The notes below the pieces were generated by a model that worked only from the letters and a program-made list of their open reading frames with translations, was not told the origin of the DNA and ran no database searches. From positions 2,191,501 through 2,255,500 of the forward strand of contig BQWY01000001.1 of NCBI GenBank assembly GCA_036984305.1: a stretch of DNA of 64,000 nt. The letters run 5' to 3'. A program made the position numbers and the translations under genes. This document shows positions 26,534 to 35,351 of this stretch, one piece after another (the first letter of the stretch is position 1; the number at the start of each line of letters is the position of its first letter). The DNA comes from Nitrospira sp. (GTDB taxonomy: Bacteria; Nitrospirota; Nitrospiria; Nitrospirales; Nitrospiraceae).

Positions 26534-27118
26534 CTAGCAACGGGGCTGGTCTGGGTTCCGGTGTTCAAAGTCCAATACACCTTTGCGGCCATCGAGCTCA
26601 ATGAGGCAGCACTCATCCAGCAGCTGCCTGAGCTGGCGACGCCCTCGTTGAACTCTGGATTTCATGCCGGGAACGGACAGCCCCAACCGCTCGGCCGCGT
26701 CTCTCTGAGTGACTCCTTCCAAGTCGACCAGTAGGAGCGCCTCGCGGTACTCGGGCGCCAGCTGTTCGATCATCGGCCGTAGGCAGCCCGAAAGCTCCGT
26801 CTCCGCCGCCACATCCTCCGGCCGTGCGGTATCACCGTCGTGGAATGTGGGCTGCGTGTCGAGCTCCTCTGCCAACCCCACCGGGAGTTCCCGGCGCGTC
26901 GGAGCCCGGTAATAATCGGCAATCACAGTGCGCGTAATTTGAAACACCCAGGACACCAACCGCTCCGGCTCTCTCAATTGACCAAGCGAGCGGTGAACAC
27001 GCACAAACACCTCCTGGAGGATATCGTCGGTCTCAGAACCTCCACCGACACGCGCCGCAATGAACGCCCGGAGCTTGTCGTGCACGTGCCGCCAAAGATT
27101 CGCGATATGATCGCTCAC
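26534..27118 (-). CDS. ECF-type RNA polymerase sigma factor, SigZ-like, with Cys-rich tail
   Basis: The 194-residue factor has region 2 (WRHVHDKLRAFI...DDILQEVFVRVHRSL, SWVFQITRTVIADYYR) and region 4 (LAPEYREALLLVDLEGVTQRDAAERLGLS). The tail reads LLDECCLIELDGRKG and ends near NPDQPRC, the CC...C arrangement also found in SigZ-like factors. The start is a GTG at 27118 with AAGGAGG five bases upstream. No anti-sigma gene is adjacent. It is directly downstream of arsI (53-base gap), so a role in metalloid or thiol stress is inferred. Confidence 0.88.
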   Translation of the reverse strand: MSDHIANLWRHVHDKLRAFIAARVGGGSETDDILQEVFVRVHRSLGQLREPERLVSWVFQITRTVIADYYRAPTRRELPVGLAEELDTQPTFHDGDTARPEDVAAETELSGCLRPMIEQLAPEYREALLLVDLEGVTQRDAAERLGLSVPGMKSRVQRGRRQLRQLLDECCLIELDGRKGVLDFEHRNPDQPRC

Positions 27119-27171
27119 AATGTCCTCCTTCCCGTGCCCAGTGTACAACGGCGGCGACACGGCGGTATATC

Positions 27172-27597
27172 CTACGGCATGCCGGGCGATGCGGCGGGCA
27201 CACAGCACCCTGTGTTGACGATCGAGCCTTCCACAGGCAACTGCTCGTGAACCATGAACACCTCCCAGGCATTACCATCGGGATCGGAGAACCACACCTT
27301 ATCCTGGCGTGCGTAGCAGCACGCGACATTCTCTTCCACACGGTCGAGAATGCCGGCCTCCTGCAGCCGTTGCTTCCATCGGGCGACTTCCTCCACGGTG
27401 CCCACCTCGATGCCCAGGTGATTCACCTTGCTGACGCGGCCGGTCGACGAGACGAGAGACAAGTTCAGTGCCGGGGTCGTGAGATCGAACTTGGCATAGG
27501 TGTCGGAACGTTTCTGAGGCTCCTCCGCGAATACCCTTTGATAGAAAGCAACCGAAGCGGGCACATCGCGCACGTCCAGTGAGAGGTGCGGTCTCAT
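27172..27597 (-). CDS. arsI: ArsI/CadI family dioxygenase (VOC fold)
   Basis: ArsI cleaves the C-As bond of trivalent methyl- or aryl-arsenicals with Fe(II) and O2. The 141-residue product has the VOC metal ligands His5, His60 and about Glu112, and the substrate thiol pair Cys93-Cys94 in ENVACCYARQDKVWF; the family block SDPDGNAWEVF follows. It also carries a C-terminal GCCVP, an extra cysteine pair seen in many homologues. No arsR, arsB, arsC or arsM lies next to it. It precedes the sigma factor gene. The related CadI role in cadmium binding cannot be excluded. Confidence 0.88.
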   Translation of the reverse strand: MRPHLSLDVRDVPASVAFYQRVFAEEPQKRSDTYAKFDLTTPALNLSLVSSTGRVSKVNHLGIEVGTVEEVARWKQRLQEAGILDRVEENVACCYARQDKVWFSDPDGNAWEVFMVHEQLPVEGSIVNTGCCVPAASPGMP

Positions 27598-27796
27598 TGA
27601 GCGACTCCTTTCTCCAATTTGTGGCAGGCATCATTGCCTACATATCAAGAGACGGGCGTCGGTCAAAAAGGATGCAGGGGCGCGGACCAAGAGGATGATC
27701 GTTTGAAATTGCGAGGAAAAGCGGATCGGAGCCCTCAGCCGAGGCCGCCATGCAACGGAGAGGGGAGGAACAAGACGGTCGGCTCACTCGAGTTCG

Positions 27797-28297
27797 TCAA
27801 CTCAATGTTCCGCGAGGCTGTTTCGGACTCCCGAATTCTTGAGACTCGATGCGCTGAATCTCCGTGACGGACCGGTCGAGGAATGATTGAATCTCGGAAT
27901 TCCATCCGCTCTTGAACGCAGTGGTCAGGAACGCATCGACGATCTCCTTGGCCTTAAACGGCGCCGTGATCATGCCACCCATGGTGAGAACGTTCGCATT
28001 GTTGATGGAACGGGCTTTGGCCGCCGCCGAAGGATCCTCGCACACCGCTGCATAGACGTGTGGATGCTTGTTCGCCACGATCGCCATGCCCATCCCCGTG
28101 CCGCATACCAGGATGCCGCGCTCACATTCACCGGTCTCCACCTTTCCGGCCAGTTCGTGGGCGACCTCGTAGTAGGGGCGTGTGTGCTCCGCAGACCCAC
28201 CGATATCCACGCAGGTATGCCCACCAGCAACCAAGTGCTCTTTCACAGCCTCTTTGAGTTCGACTCCAAAGGGATCCGCACCAAGTCCAATTTTCAT
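27797..28297 (-). CDS. rpiB: RpiB/LacAB-family sugar-phosphate isomerase
   Basis: Interconverts ribose-5-phosphate and ribulose-5-phosphate. Family blocks: the active-site loop GILVCGTGMGMAIVANK with the catalytic base Cys65, HTRPYYEVAHELA, and NNANVLTMGG. The first loop reads GADPFGVELK where typical enzymes have CDHxGxxLK, so the usual His is Pro10. That is a divergence that could shift the substrate. At 166 residues the protein has a short C-terminal extension. It complements zwf and gnd at 5.5-8.0 kb in the pentose phosphate route. It lies 41 bases downstream of the hydrolase gene. Confidence 0.88.
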   Translation of the reverse strand: MKIGLGADPFGVELKEAVKEHLVAGGHTCVDIGGSAEHTRPYYEVAHELAGKVETGECERGILVCGTGMGMAIVANKHPHVYAAVCEDPSAAAKARSINNANVLTMGGMITAPFKAKEIVDAFLTTAFKSGWNSEIQSFLDRSVTEIQRIESQEFGSPKQPRGTLS

Positions 28298-28338
28298 CCG
28301 AGACCTCGCTTTCCCATGAGTGATAGCATGAGCGCAGC

Positions 28339-29199
28339 CTATTGGCCGCTCACACGAGCTTCTTCCAGAAATGCCCGCACTTTCGCAGTGAACTCCACCG
28401 GATTCTCCAGGTAGACGAAGTGACGCCCTCGGATCATGGCCACCCTGGCGCCGGGAATACGTGATGCGATCCAGGGCATGACATCCGGCCCGAGATGGCT
28501 TTCCGCCCCTCCGATACAGAGAGTCGGTCGCCGAATCAACGGGAAGACGTCACGGAAGTCCGCGTACATCAAGCTCAACATCAACTCGGCTGCGGCCTTC
28601 CTCGGCATTTTCAAGCTTCCCTCAATGACCCGTTCCACCTCTCGCTTCGGAACATCGAGACTGAACTCGCTGGTCAAGAAATCCCGCAGCACCTGCTCGC
28701 CGTCGGGTCCCGCCACCGAGGCGGCGAGCGCGAGGGCCTGATCTCCGCCGGCTACAACTCCATATTGACGGCATTCCTGGTCCGACCATTCCGGTCGACG
28801 GACGAACGCCGCCATCTCATCGCACAGCACAGTGGCCTGAACGCGGTCCTGTCCAAATAAATCGATGAAGCTCCAGATCACCGTACATCCGGCCGAATGG
28901 CCAAGCAAGATGGCCTCCTCGAGGCCGAGATGATCGAGGAAATCGCTCACATCCCGGGCCAGACGCGAAACCCGATAGCCGTGCTCGGGGCGTTCCGACT
29001 CTCCATGTCCACGAAAGTCGAGCGCCAAGCAGCGAAATGTGTCCGACAACCTCTCGATCACGGCCGCGAAGCCCGATGCAGGCTGGGTCCACCCGGGCAA
29101 AAGTACGAGTGCAGGCCCGCTCCCTTCATCACGGTAGTGGAGCCTCACACCATCGTTCGTTGTGAAAAATCTGGAAGCCCGATCGCCCGAACCCTGCAC
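28339..29199 (-). CDS. Alpha/beta hydrolase
   Basis: A 286-residue alpha/beta hydrolase fold enzyme: oxyanion region LLPGWTQPA, nucleophile elbow LLGHSAGCTV (Ser), and catalytic His in RGRHFVYLENP. LALDFRGHGESE is the usual strand-4 block. The start is a GTG at 29199 with GAGGAGAGG just upstream; an ATG at 29238 lacks such a site. The substrate cannot be read. It is followed closely by rpiB on the same strand. Confidence 0.85.
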   Translation of the reverse strand: MQGSGDRASRFFTTNDGVRLHYRDEGSGPALVLLPGWTQPASGFAAVIERLSDTFRCLALDFRGHGESERPEHGYRVSRLARDVSDFLDHLGLEEAILLGHSAGCTVIWSFIDLFGQDRVQATVLCDEMAAFVRRPEWSDQECRQYGVVAGGDQALALAASVAGPDGEQVLRDFLTSEFSLDVPKREVERVIEGSLKMPRKAAAELMLSLMYADFRDVFPLIRRPTLCIGGAESHLGPDVMPWIASRIPGARVAMIRGRHFVYLENPVEFTAKVRAFLEEARVSGQ

Positions 29200-29298
29200 G
29201 AGCCACCTCTCCTCGTAAAAATGTATACACGACGCCACATGGTCTCGAGCCGGCGGACCGATTGGATTACCGCTCCACCAAGGCCCTGAGACCGGACG

Positions 29299-30069
29299 TC
29301 ATTCTCGTGGAACTTGCGACACCGCGAATTCAGACGGTTTCGAGGCCCAAAATCGCAAGCGAACATAATCAGCGATCCAATTCCCATCCGCTTCCTGCAA
29401 CGTCGGGCGCACGAGTTCCACCACGTCGGCGACGAACCCCGGTCTCTCATTGATTGCCATGGCGGCCGTGTACGGCTGCGCAAACATGTCCAGCCACCCG
29501 TTCAAGCTGCCTGGGAGCCGGGTCGGACGGGGGTTCAACGCGAGATGCTTGATCAGGAACCCTTGTGCTTCGAGCAGTTTCCTGTACTCTTCCGGCCTGG
29601 GGAAATACCATGGGTTGCTCGCCGTCACGCCTCGCGCTGCAAGGGCGGTGTAGATGGCCGTGATAATGGTCGCAAGGTTGCCATAGCCTCCCAATTCACC
29701 CACAAAGCGCCCGCCGGGCTTCAGCGCGCGCCAGACTGCGGCAACAGCGCGTTCGGGATTCTTCACCCAGTGCAAGGCGGCATTGGAAAAGACGGCGTCG
29801 AACGTGCTCTCAAATGCAAGCGCCTCCGCATCCATGGAGAGGGCGTTCACACCTAACGACTTGGCTGCGGCTACCATCTCGGTGCTCGCGTCGACTCCGA
29901 CAACCGTGCAGCCCAGTTCGATGAGTTTGGTCGTCAGGGCTCCATCTCCACATCCCACATCGAGAACGGTCTCGCCTGCCTGGGGAGCCAGCAACTGCAG
30001 GACCGGAACACCGAGATCGGACACAAAGCGGGCGTGCTCGGCATACTGTTTGGGGTCCCAATGCTGCAT
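29299..30069 (-). CDS. SAM-dependent methyltransferase (Tam-like)
   Basis: The 256-residue protein has the trans-aconitate methyltransferase-like layout: an N-terminal WDPKQYAEHARFV block, ETVLDVGCGDGALTTKL (motif I), VVGVDASTEMVAAAK (motif II), FDAVFSNAALHWV and KPGGRFVGELGG. This group methylates small carboxylates, but many members are uncharacterised. The start at 30069 (MQHWDP) fits homologue length; the frame is open to 30117, and neither start has a clear ribosome-binding site. It lies 99 bases upstream of the hydrolase gene. Confidence 0.85.
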   Translation of the reverse strand: MQHWDPKQYAEHARFVSDLGVPVLQLLAPQAGETVLDVGCGDGALTTKLIELGCTVVGVDASTEMVAAAKSLGVNALSMDAEALAFESTFDAVFSNAALHWVKNPERAVAAVWRALKPGGRFVGELGGYGNLATIITAIYTALAARGVTASNPWYFPRPEEYRKLLEAQGFLIKHLALNPRPTRLPGSLNGWLDMFAQPYTAAMAINERPGFVADVVELVRPTLQEADGNWIADYVRLRFWASKPSEFAVSQVPRE

Positions 30070-30374
30070 GTGCAGTGATCGCATACAGGGGGTGCCAAGC
30101 CTAGCGTGACACGCCATTCTAGCGAGGCAATACAGAAGGGTCTATGGTACACCGGTCCGATTCCGAAGAGCGTCGCAGCGTTATCGAGAGCTCAATCGTA
30201 GCTGAACATGGTGATGAAATTATTCGGGAAGACAAGGCATTAGAGCAGAAACATCGACATTTACTTTATCCACATACACGGACTCTCCATGGAAAAATAC
30301 CTGTGGCCTTCACACGCCATGATACCCCGACAGCCGCCCTACCAATGGCATCCGTTGGTCATCAAAGTCTCTCC
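30070..30374. other. 305-bp gap downstream of the tail sheath gene
   Basis: No gene, tube protein or hairpin is recognised. Base composition is slightly AT-richer than the flanks (for example ATTTACTTTATCC near 30261). The minus-strand frames are short. If a tail tube gene once followed the sheath, it has been lost. Confidence 0.4.
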
Positions 30375-31178
30375 TTACCTTTTGCGATCGGCGGTCCATT
30401 GACCGATGCGGAATATCACAAACTCGGCCGGCTTGAGCGGCGCCACGCCAATGAGGCACAGCAGACGGCCGGTGTCGAGATCGTTCTGGGTCATCGTCGA
30501 CCGGTCGCATTGCACCATATAGGCTTCTTCCGCCTTGCTACCCTGGAGTGCACCGGTCTTCCACACACTGAAGAGAAAATCTCCGATCACTCCACGGATG
30601 AGGGCCCACAGAGTTTCGGTATTGGTCTCGAAGACGGCCCACTGCGTCCCGCGATCGATCGAGTGCTCCAGGTAGATCAGCAGACGGCGCATGTTCACAT
30701 ACTTCCATTCCGGATCGGAACTGAGTGTCCGCACTCCCCAGAGGCGAAATCCCCTTCCCTCGAAAAAGCAGAAACAGTTGATCCCTTCGGGGTTCAGAAC
30801 ATCTTGCTCGCTCTTGGTGAGGACCGTCTCGAAGCCAATGGCGTCCCTGACCAATTCGTTGGCCGGCGCTGTGTGTACACCGGCTTCGGTGTCGGTACGG
30901 CCGTAAATGCCTGCGACAAACCCGCTGGGCGGAAGCGCAATCTCTGTCTGTGTCCGAGGGTCGATCACGCGTACCCACGGATAGTACAGAGCGGCGTAAG
31001 CCGAATTCAGCCCGGCGCGCATAGCCCTCACTTCCCTCAAACCCTGACCATCTCCGCTGTCGAGCACTGCGATGCGGTAGCGCAGCGCCTCGGCGTGAGT
31101 AATCAGTGCGTGCGCAATAGCGAGGGCGTCGTCGCGATACCCCCGCTCCATGCCGAACGTCGCCCCCGGCGCGGCCAC
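30375..31178 (-). CDS. Contractile tail sheath protein, C-terminal part (second piece)
   Basis: This piece of 267 residues continues the sheath fold: it begins AAPGATFGMERGY, followed by ALYYPWVRVIDP, PPSGFVAGIYGRTD, GVHTAPANE, and the C-terminal domain GINCFCFFEGRGFRLWGVRTL, YVNMRRLLIYLEHSI and the terminal PAEFVIFRIGQW, which ends normal phage and phage-like sheaths. It starts at a GTG that shares its first base with the stop of the N-terminal piece (TAGTG). The piece is therefore either translated by re-initiation or is the downstream half of a frameshifted gene. Confidence 0.8.
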   Translation of the reverse strand: MAAPGATFGMERGYRDDALAIAHALITHAEALRYRIAVLDSGDGQGLREVRAMRAGLNSAYAALYYPWVRVIDPRTQTEIALPPSGFVAGIYGRTDTEAGVHTAPANELVRDAIGFETVLTKSEQDVLNPEGINCFCFFEGRGFRLWGVRTLSSDPEWKYVNMRRLLIYLEHSIDRGTQWAVFETNTETLWALIRGVIGDFLFSVWKTGALQGSKAEEAYMVQCDRSTMTQNDLDTGRLLCLIGVAPLKPAEFVIFRIGQWTADRKR

Positions 31179-32332
31179 TATCGCGACATCCGTGTGAGTT
31201 GTTCCAAGACCCGAAGACCCGTGCCGGCATGTGTCATGGCGTCAGTGACACCCCGATAATCCCCGACGGTCGGCCGCTGCCCATCGTTCCCACCGTGTAA
31301 AGTCATCATCACCGATCGATCAGTGGCCGTCGATGTGGGATGATTGAGGCTGCCCGCGAGCGTCGCCTTATGGGCAATCAGTGATCGCAGGAGGGCAAGA
31401 CCGTCCGTGATCTCGCGCCCGAGAGTCATGACAAGTGGAGTCGCGCTCCGGCCGTTGGGCGGCGACGACGCGTCTGCAAATACGGCGCTCACGGAATCCG
31501 GCATGCCGTTTTGCTCATGGCGAGGATCGAGAGGCAGCCCGTCCCACGTGGAGGTGCGAGTGTCAGGGTAGACAAGGGTGACGGTGAGGCTGATCACTCG
31601 GACCTCCGTCCGTCGCGTGGGATCCAGCGAGAGCTTGGGATTGCGATGGTGCAGCCTCAGATCAGTCGGACTCTTGGTGGCCTTGGCCCGAAATCGCCAG
31701 GTTTGCTCTGCCGTATCGAATTCTGCCAGATAGAACGCGCCCGGCTCGGGAGTCGACGACAACCGCGGTGTCTTCGTTCCGCCGATCCAGACAGCATCAT
31801 GGTCGGCCAGACTCGTCAACGTCGGAGCCGCTGTGGTACCGCCGAGGAGATTGCGCCCCCGATTCACCGTCAACTGCACGCCCAGATTGCCGCCTGCTCC
31901 GGGAAAACGAGCGCGCATGGTGATCGCACCTGACGACTGCGTTGATGTGCCGATGGTGGCACGAGCATGGCCATCATCGTACAGATCGGGTGTGGTCTGT
32001 GCGGCGAGAGCGAAATCGGGCGGAGGGTACGGACCTGCCAACGGTCGGAATACTCTCGCGATGTAGAGTTGCCGGCCGCCATTGTCGAAAAAAGCCCGCG
32101 CGGCGTGCCAGAGGTAATTGGGCATGGACGCGCCGCCGTATTCGAGTGGCAGCCCGTCCCCATAGGCGTGTTCAAATTCCAGCAGACTCGTGAGAAGATT
32201 CGGTGTGCCGGCGCGCCTGCCAAATCGGGTGGGACCGACGAAGCCGGTCGTGCTGGTACTGACACCGTCGATGGACTTGGAGCGGAATGACGTGTCTTCG
32301 ACAAAGACACCGGGGGAAAGATATTCTGCCAT
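31178..32332 (-). CDS. Contractile tail sheath protein, N-terminal part (first piece)
   Basis: The 384 residues from ATG 32332 start with the sheath signature AEYLSPGVFVEDTSF and DGVSTSTTGFVGPT, followed by the YLWHAARAFFDNGGRQLYIARV block. The tail reads GVTDAMTHAGTGLRVLEQL, then shifts to TRMSR and stops. In the other frame the expected continuation DVAIVAAPGAT is intact, so a change of one frame occurred between 31178 and about 31195; an ACAC duplication is a simple cause. Sheaths form contractile tails of phages, tailocins and injection systems. No tube, baseplate or tail-fibre gene lies nearby. GAGGA precedes the start. Confidence 0.8.
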   Translation of the reverse strand: MAEYLSPGVFVEDTSFRSKSIDGVSTSTTGFVGPTRFGRRAGTPNLLTSLLEFEHAYGDGLPLEYGGASMPNYLWHAARAFFDNGGRQLYIARVFRPLAGPYPPPDFALAAQTTPDLYDDGHARATIGTSTQSSGAITMRARFPGAGGNLGVQLTVNRGRNLLGGTTAAPTLTSLADHDAVWIGGTKTPRLSSTPEPGAFYLAEFDTAEQTWRFRAKATKSPTDLRLHHRNPKLSLDPTRRTEVRVISLTVTLVYPDTRTSTWDGLPLDPRHEQNGMPDSVSAVFADASSPPNGRSATPLVMTLGREITDGLALLRSLIAHKATLAGSLNHPTSTATDRSVMMTLHGGNDGQRPTVGDYRGVTDAMTHAGTGLRVLEQLTRMSR

Positions 32333-32468
32333 TGGATCCTCGTGAGCAGGTGACGAGATACAGACCTCTGAGCAGTGCGCGGGGAAGAAAACTATTTGAT
32401 CCAGGACGCCAAGACGAATCAGGAGACCGTGAACAGAGCAGGGGTCTCGCCAAGGCATCCGGCCCGGC

Positions 32469-33242
32469 TCACGCCACGAAGCCCGAACCGATTCCGGCTT
32501 CACCGTCGAGCACGCGTCCGGCCCGCATATTGGCGGGTAACGCAATGTCCATTTTGGCCGGCCTGGGCGTCTTGCGTCGCTTCATCATGTCGACGAACAC
32601 ATCCTCCGAGATCGACAGATTCAACCGTTCGTTGAATCGCTTCTCTTCCCCGATCGTCGACGAGACGCGCCCGTGGTAATCGTGACCGGGATAGACGATG
32701 GTGTCGTCCGGCAACACAAAGAGCTTCGTGCGAACGGAGTGGAACAGCCGTTCGGGAGAGCCGCCCTGAAAATCCGTACGGCCGTTGCCGCGAATGAACA
32801 GGGCATCACCCGTAAACACGGCTCCGGGCAGGACATAGCTCATGCATCCCTCCGTGTGGCCGGGGGTAGACAGCGCAGTCAGAACAGTGTGGCCGAGGCT
32901 CAAGCATTGGCCTTCGTCCATGAATTCATCCGCACCCATGACGGTTCCCTTCGTAGCGGCGCCGTAGACGATCCGGGCGCCCGTTCGATCCTGAATCATG
33001 GAAGCGCCGGTAATATGGTCGGCATGAATATGCGTTTCGAGGACAAACACGAGCGTGAGCCCGAGTTCGCGCACGAGCGCTAGATCGCGATCGACGTTTT
33101 CGATCACGGAATCGATGATCAGCGCCTCGCCGGTCGTACGATCGGCCACGAGGTAGGTGCGGCTCTCCGCCCGGTCGTCGACGTCCTGGACGTCGTTCAC
33201 GTCCAGCAGGACGGTGACAGCATAGGTGTCGGAATCTGCCAT
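32469..33242 (-). CDS. Persulfide dioxygenase-like metallo-beta-lactamase protein (ETHE1 type)
   Basis: ETHE1-type enzymes oxidise glutathione persulfide to sulfite with one iron. The 257 residues have THIHADH (His71, His73, Asp75, His76), STPGHTEGCMSYVL, the FTGDALFIRGNGRTDFQGGS block that marks this clade, and YPGHDYHGR. The clade Cys in RGCGRTD is Asn here (RGNGRTD). A role in sulfide or persulfide detoxification fits a cell with sulfite oxidase, but the two genes are 8 kb apart. The start ATG at 33242 gives family length; the frame opens further to 33341. Confidence 0.85.
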   Translation of the reverse strand: MADSDTYAVTVLLDVNDVQDVDDRAESRTYLVADRTTGEALIIDSVIENVDRDLALVRELGLTLVFVLETHIHADHITGASMIQDRTGARIVYGAATKGTVMGADEFMDEGQCLSLGHTVLTALSTPGHTEGCMSYVLPGAVFTGDALFIRGNGRTDFQGGSPERLFHSVRTKLFVLPDDTIVYPGHDYHGRVSSTIGEEKRFNERLNLSISEDVFVDMMKRRKTPRPAKMDIALPANMRAGRVLDGEAGIGSGFVA

Positions 33243-33406
33243 GGTTTGTCTATCCAAGGGTTGAAAAGATGATGTGGTACGGGTGCCGGTCCGCGGCCAT
33301 TCTACTTGGTACCATCCGCTCGGTCTATGCTGATGTCGCAATAGGGTTGGCTATGGGGTTGATACATGCGAGTGCCGACCGCTCCTATTTCCAATCTGAT
33401 CGGGTG

Positions 33407-35251
33407 TCACCTTCCTGATGATTCGCCTCCTCGCGAAGCCCAACAGAGTAGTCCGGCCCCGACGAGCGCGGAGAGGACCGATGCGGAGAACACGGCCAGT
33501 TTGGCAGCCGCGAAATCGGCCTCGGTGGGAAACGCTTGCCCTGCAATAAAGAGCGACATGGTAAAACCGATGCCGGCCAACGCACCGGCCCCGCCCAATT
33601 GAGTCCAGGAGTAGGCATCCGGCTTTTCAGCAAGGCGCGTCCAGACGGCCAATACCGAGGCCACAATCAGTCCAACGGGCTTACCGATCACCAACCCAGC
33701 CACAATGGCCAGAAGCAATGCGTCGTGCCCGCTCCAAGCCTCAGCAGTGAGCGTGACGCCCGCATTCGCAAGCGCGAACACGGGGAGCACGAGATAGGTG
33801 GAGCGGGCGCCCACGCGGCGCAAGACCCGATCGGCTGGAGATTCGAGACGCTCGTGGATTTCGTCCAGTGCGCGTAGGGCGGGCAAGGAAGGCCCGTGGC
33901 GCAAGACCTGGCTGGCATGTTGCTTTTCGGTGGTCACGATGACGTCGGCCTGCGTCATCAGCGCCTTCAGGTTGGGCGGCGGTCTGGTCGGTATAAAGAG
34001 CGCCAGCAGCACGCCCGCCAGCGTGGCATGCAGCCCGCCCGCGTGCACGCAAGCCCACAAGAGGATCCCAAGCAGCACATACGGGAGCGCCCGATAGACC
34101 CTTGACTGATTCAAAAACGCCAAGGCAGCAAGAATCACGGCGCCGGCTGCGAGATAGCCAACATTGAGCGTACCGGAATAGAAGGCCGCCACCACAAGGA
34201 TGGCGCCGATGTCGTCGACGATCGCCGCGGCAGTCAGAAAGACGCGGAGTTCGATCGGGACTCGACTGCCCATCATCGCGATCAGTGCGATCGCGAAGGC
34301 GGTGTCGGTAGCCATCGGGACCCCCCATCCCTGGGTCCACGGACCAGCGGGGATGAGGAAGACGTAGAGCGCGGCAGGAACGACCATGCCGCCGACCGCC
34401 GCCGCGATCGGAAGCGCCGCCGAAAGTCGGCTGGCGAGATGACCGACCGTAAATTCGCGCTTGATTTCCAGCCCGACCACGAGAAAGAAGATGGTCAGAA
34501 GCGCGTCGTTGATCCAGTGACGGAGAGACATGCGAAAACCGGCCTCTCCCAACACGAAGCCGAAGTCCCGATGCCACAGCGTTTCAAATGCGCCTCCGAA
34601 CGGCGAATTCGTGACCGCAAGCGCCACCAACGTACTAAGGAGAAGCAGCACGCCCGCCGATGGCCCCCAGCTGACGAAGTCGAGCGCGGCCACACGAACA
34701 CGATGCCCCAGCGTGCCGAGCATCGCGTCAGATACCGAGCTCTCATCCCACGGGCCGTCGTAGCGGCGATTGTTGATGAAAAACGTCGGCGTGACCAGGA
34801 CCCCGCTGGCTCGAGCGCTCGCCTCGTCGGCCTCCACGCGCGCTTTTGCGCGCCTGGCCTTCTCATCACGGAGAGAGACATCTCCATCAAGGCGCAAATC
34901 GGCGGCGACGGCAACCAGATCCTCTTCGGTCAACGTCTCGGACCTCGTCATGAGGGCAATATGCACGTCCCAGAACTCATCCGCCTCGGCCTGCTCGGCC
35001 AGCTCCGCGGCGCGTCGCGCCAAGTCGTTGTTCGGGATCGGACGTTGACGGAACACGTAGCGCATTCGGTCGCCGAATCGGTCGCGCACCGCGGCGATGT
35101 TCTCATTGGCCTCTCGGCAATAAGGACAGGCGTAACTGCCATATTCGACGAGTGTGATCCGTGCCTCGAGAGGACCGAGCACATGATCGAGACTGTCGTC
35201 CACGGGACGATCGAGCCATCCGCTGTGCATCATGTCTGACATCGTGGTCAC
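33407..35251 (-). CDS. DsbA-like thioredoxin domain fused to Na+/H+ antiporter NhaA
   Basis: Residues 15-190 are a DsbA/thioredoxin-like domain with CPYC (Cys42, Cys45) in VEYGSYACPYC and the cis-Pro block VTPTFFINNRRYDG. Residues about 195-605 are a complete NhaA antiporter with roughly 12 hydrophobic helices. The ion-binding aspartates are Asp346-Asp347 in AAAIVDDIGAI, and TDTAFAIALI and GIGFTMSLFIAGQAF are also present. There is no signal peptide ahead of the thioredoxin domain, so it probably faces the cytosol. Such fusions occur in some bacteria; redox gating of transport is inference. The GTG at 35251 has GAGGA at five bases. Confidence 0.92.
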   Translation of the reverse strand: MTTMSDMMHSGWLDRPVDDSLDHVLGPLEARITLVEYGSYACPYCREANENIAAVRDRFGDRMRYVFRQRPIPNNDLARRAAELAEQAEADEFWDVHIALMTRSETLTEEDLVAVAADLRLDGDVSLRDEKARRAKARVEADEASARASGVLVTPTFFINNRRYDGPWDESSVSDAMLGTLGHRVRVAALDFVSWGPSAGVLLLLSTLVALAVTNSPFGGAFETLWHRDFGFVLGEAGFRMSLRHWINDALLTIFFLVVGLEIKREFTVGHLASRLSAALPIAAAVGGMVVPAALYVFLIPAGPWTQGWGVPMATDTAFAIALIAMMGSRVPIELRVFLTAAAIVDDIGAILVVAAFYSGTLNVGYLAAGAVILAALAFLNQSRVYRALPYVLLGILLWACVHAGGLHATLAGVLLALFIPTRPPPNLKALMTQADVIVTTEKQHASQVLRHGPSLPALRALDEIHERLESPADRVLRRVGARSTYLVLPVFALANAGVTLTAEAWSGHDALLLAIVAGLVIGKPVGLIVASVLAVWTRLAEKPDAYSWTQLGGAGALAGIGFTMSLFIAGQAFPTEADFAAAKLAVFSASVLSALVGAGLLCWASRGGESSGR

Positions 35252-35351
35252 TCGCGTCCTCGGTCGGTAGCCAGATCGATTACTGTACGTCTTGAGCGGG
35301 AGCCTGGTCCATCGCTATATCCTGAACGTCGCAAAAATGAAGAGCATGCCA

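Noticed and set aside
31178-31200. Programmed -1 ribosomal frameshift in the tail sheath gene
   Set aside because: No slippery heptamer or stable downstream hairpin is visible at the junction; a TAGTG re-initiation or an indel explains it better.
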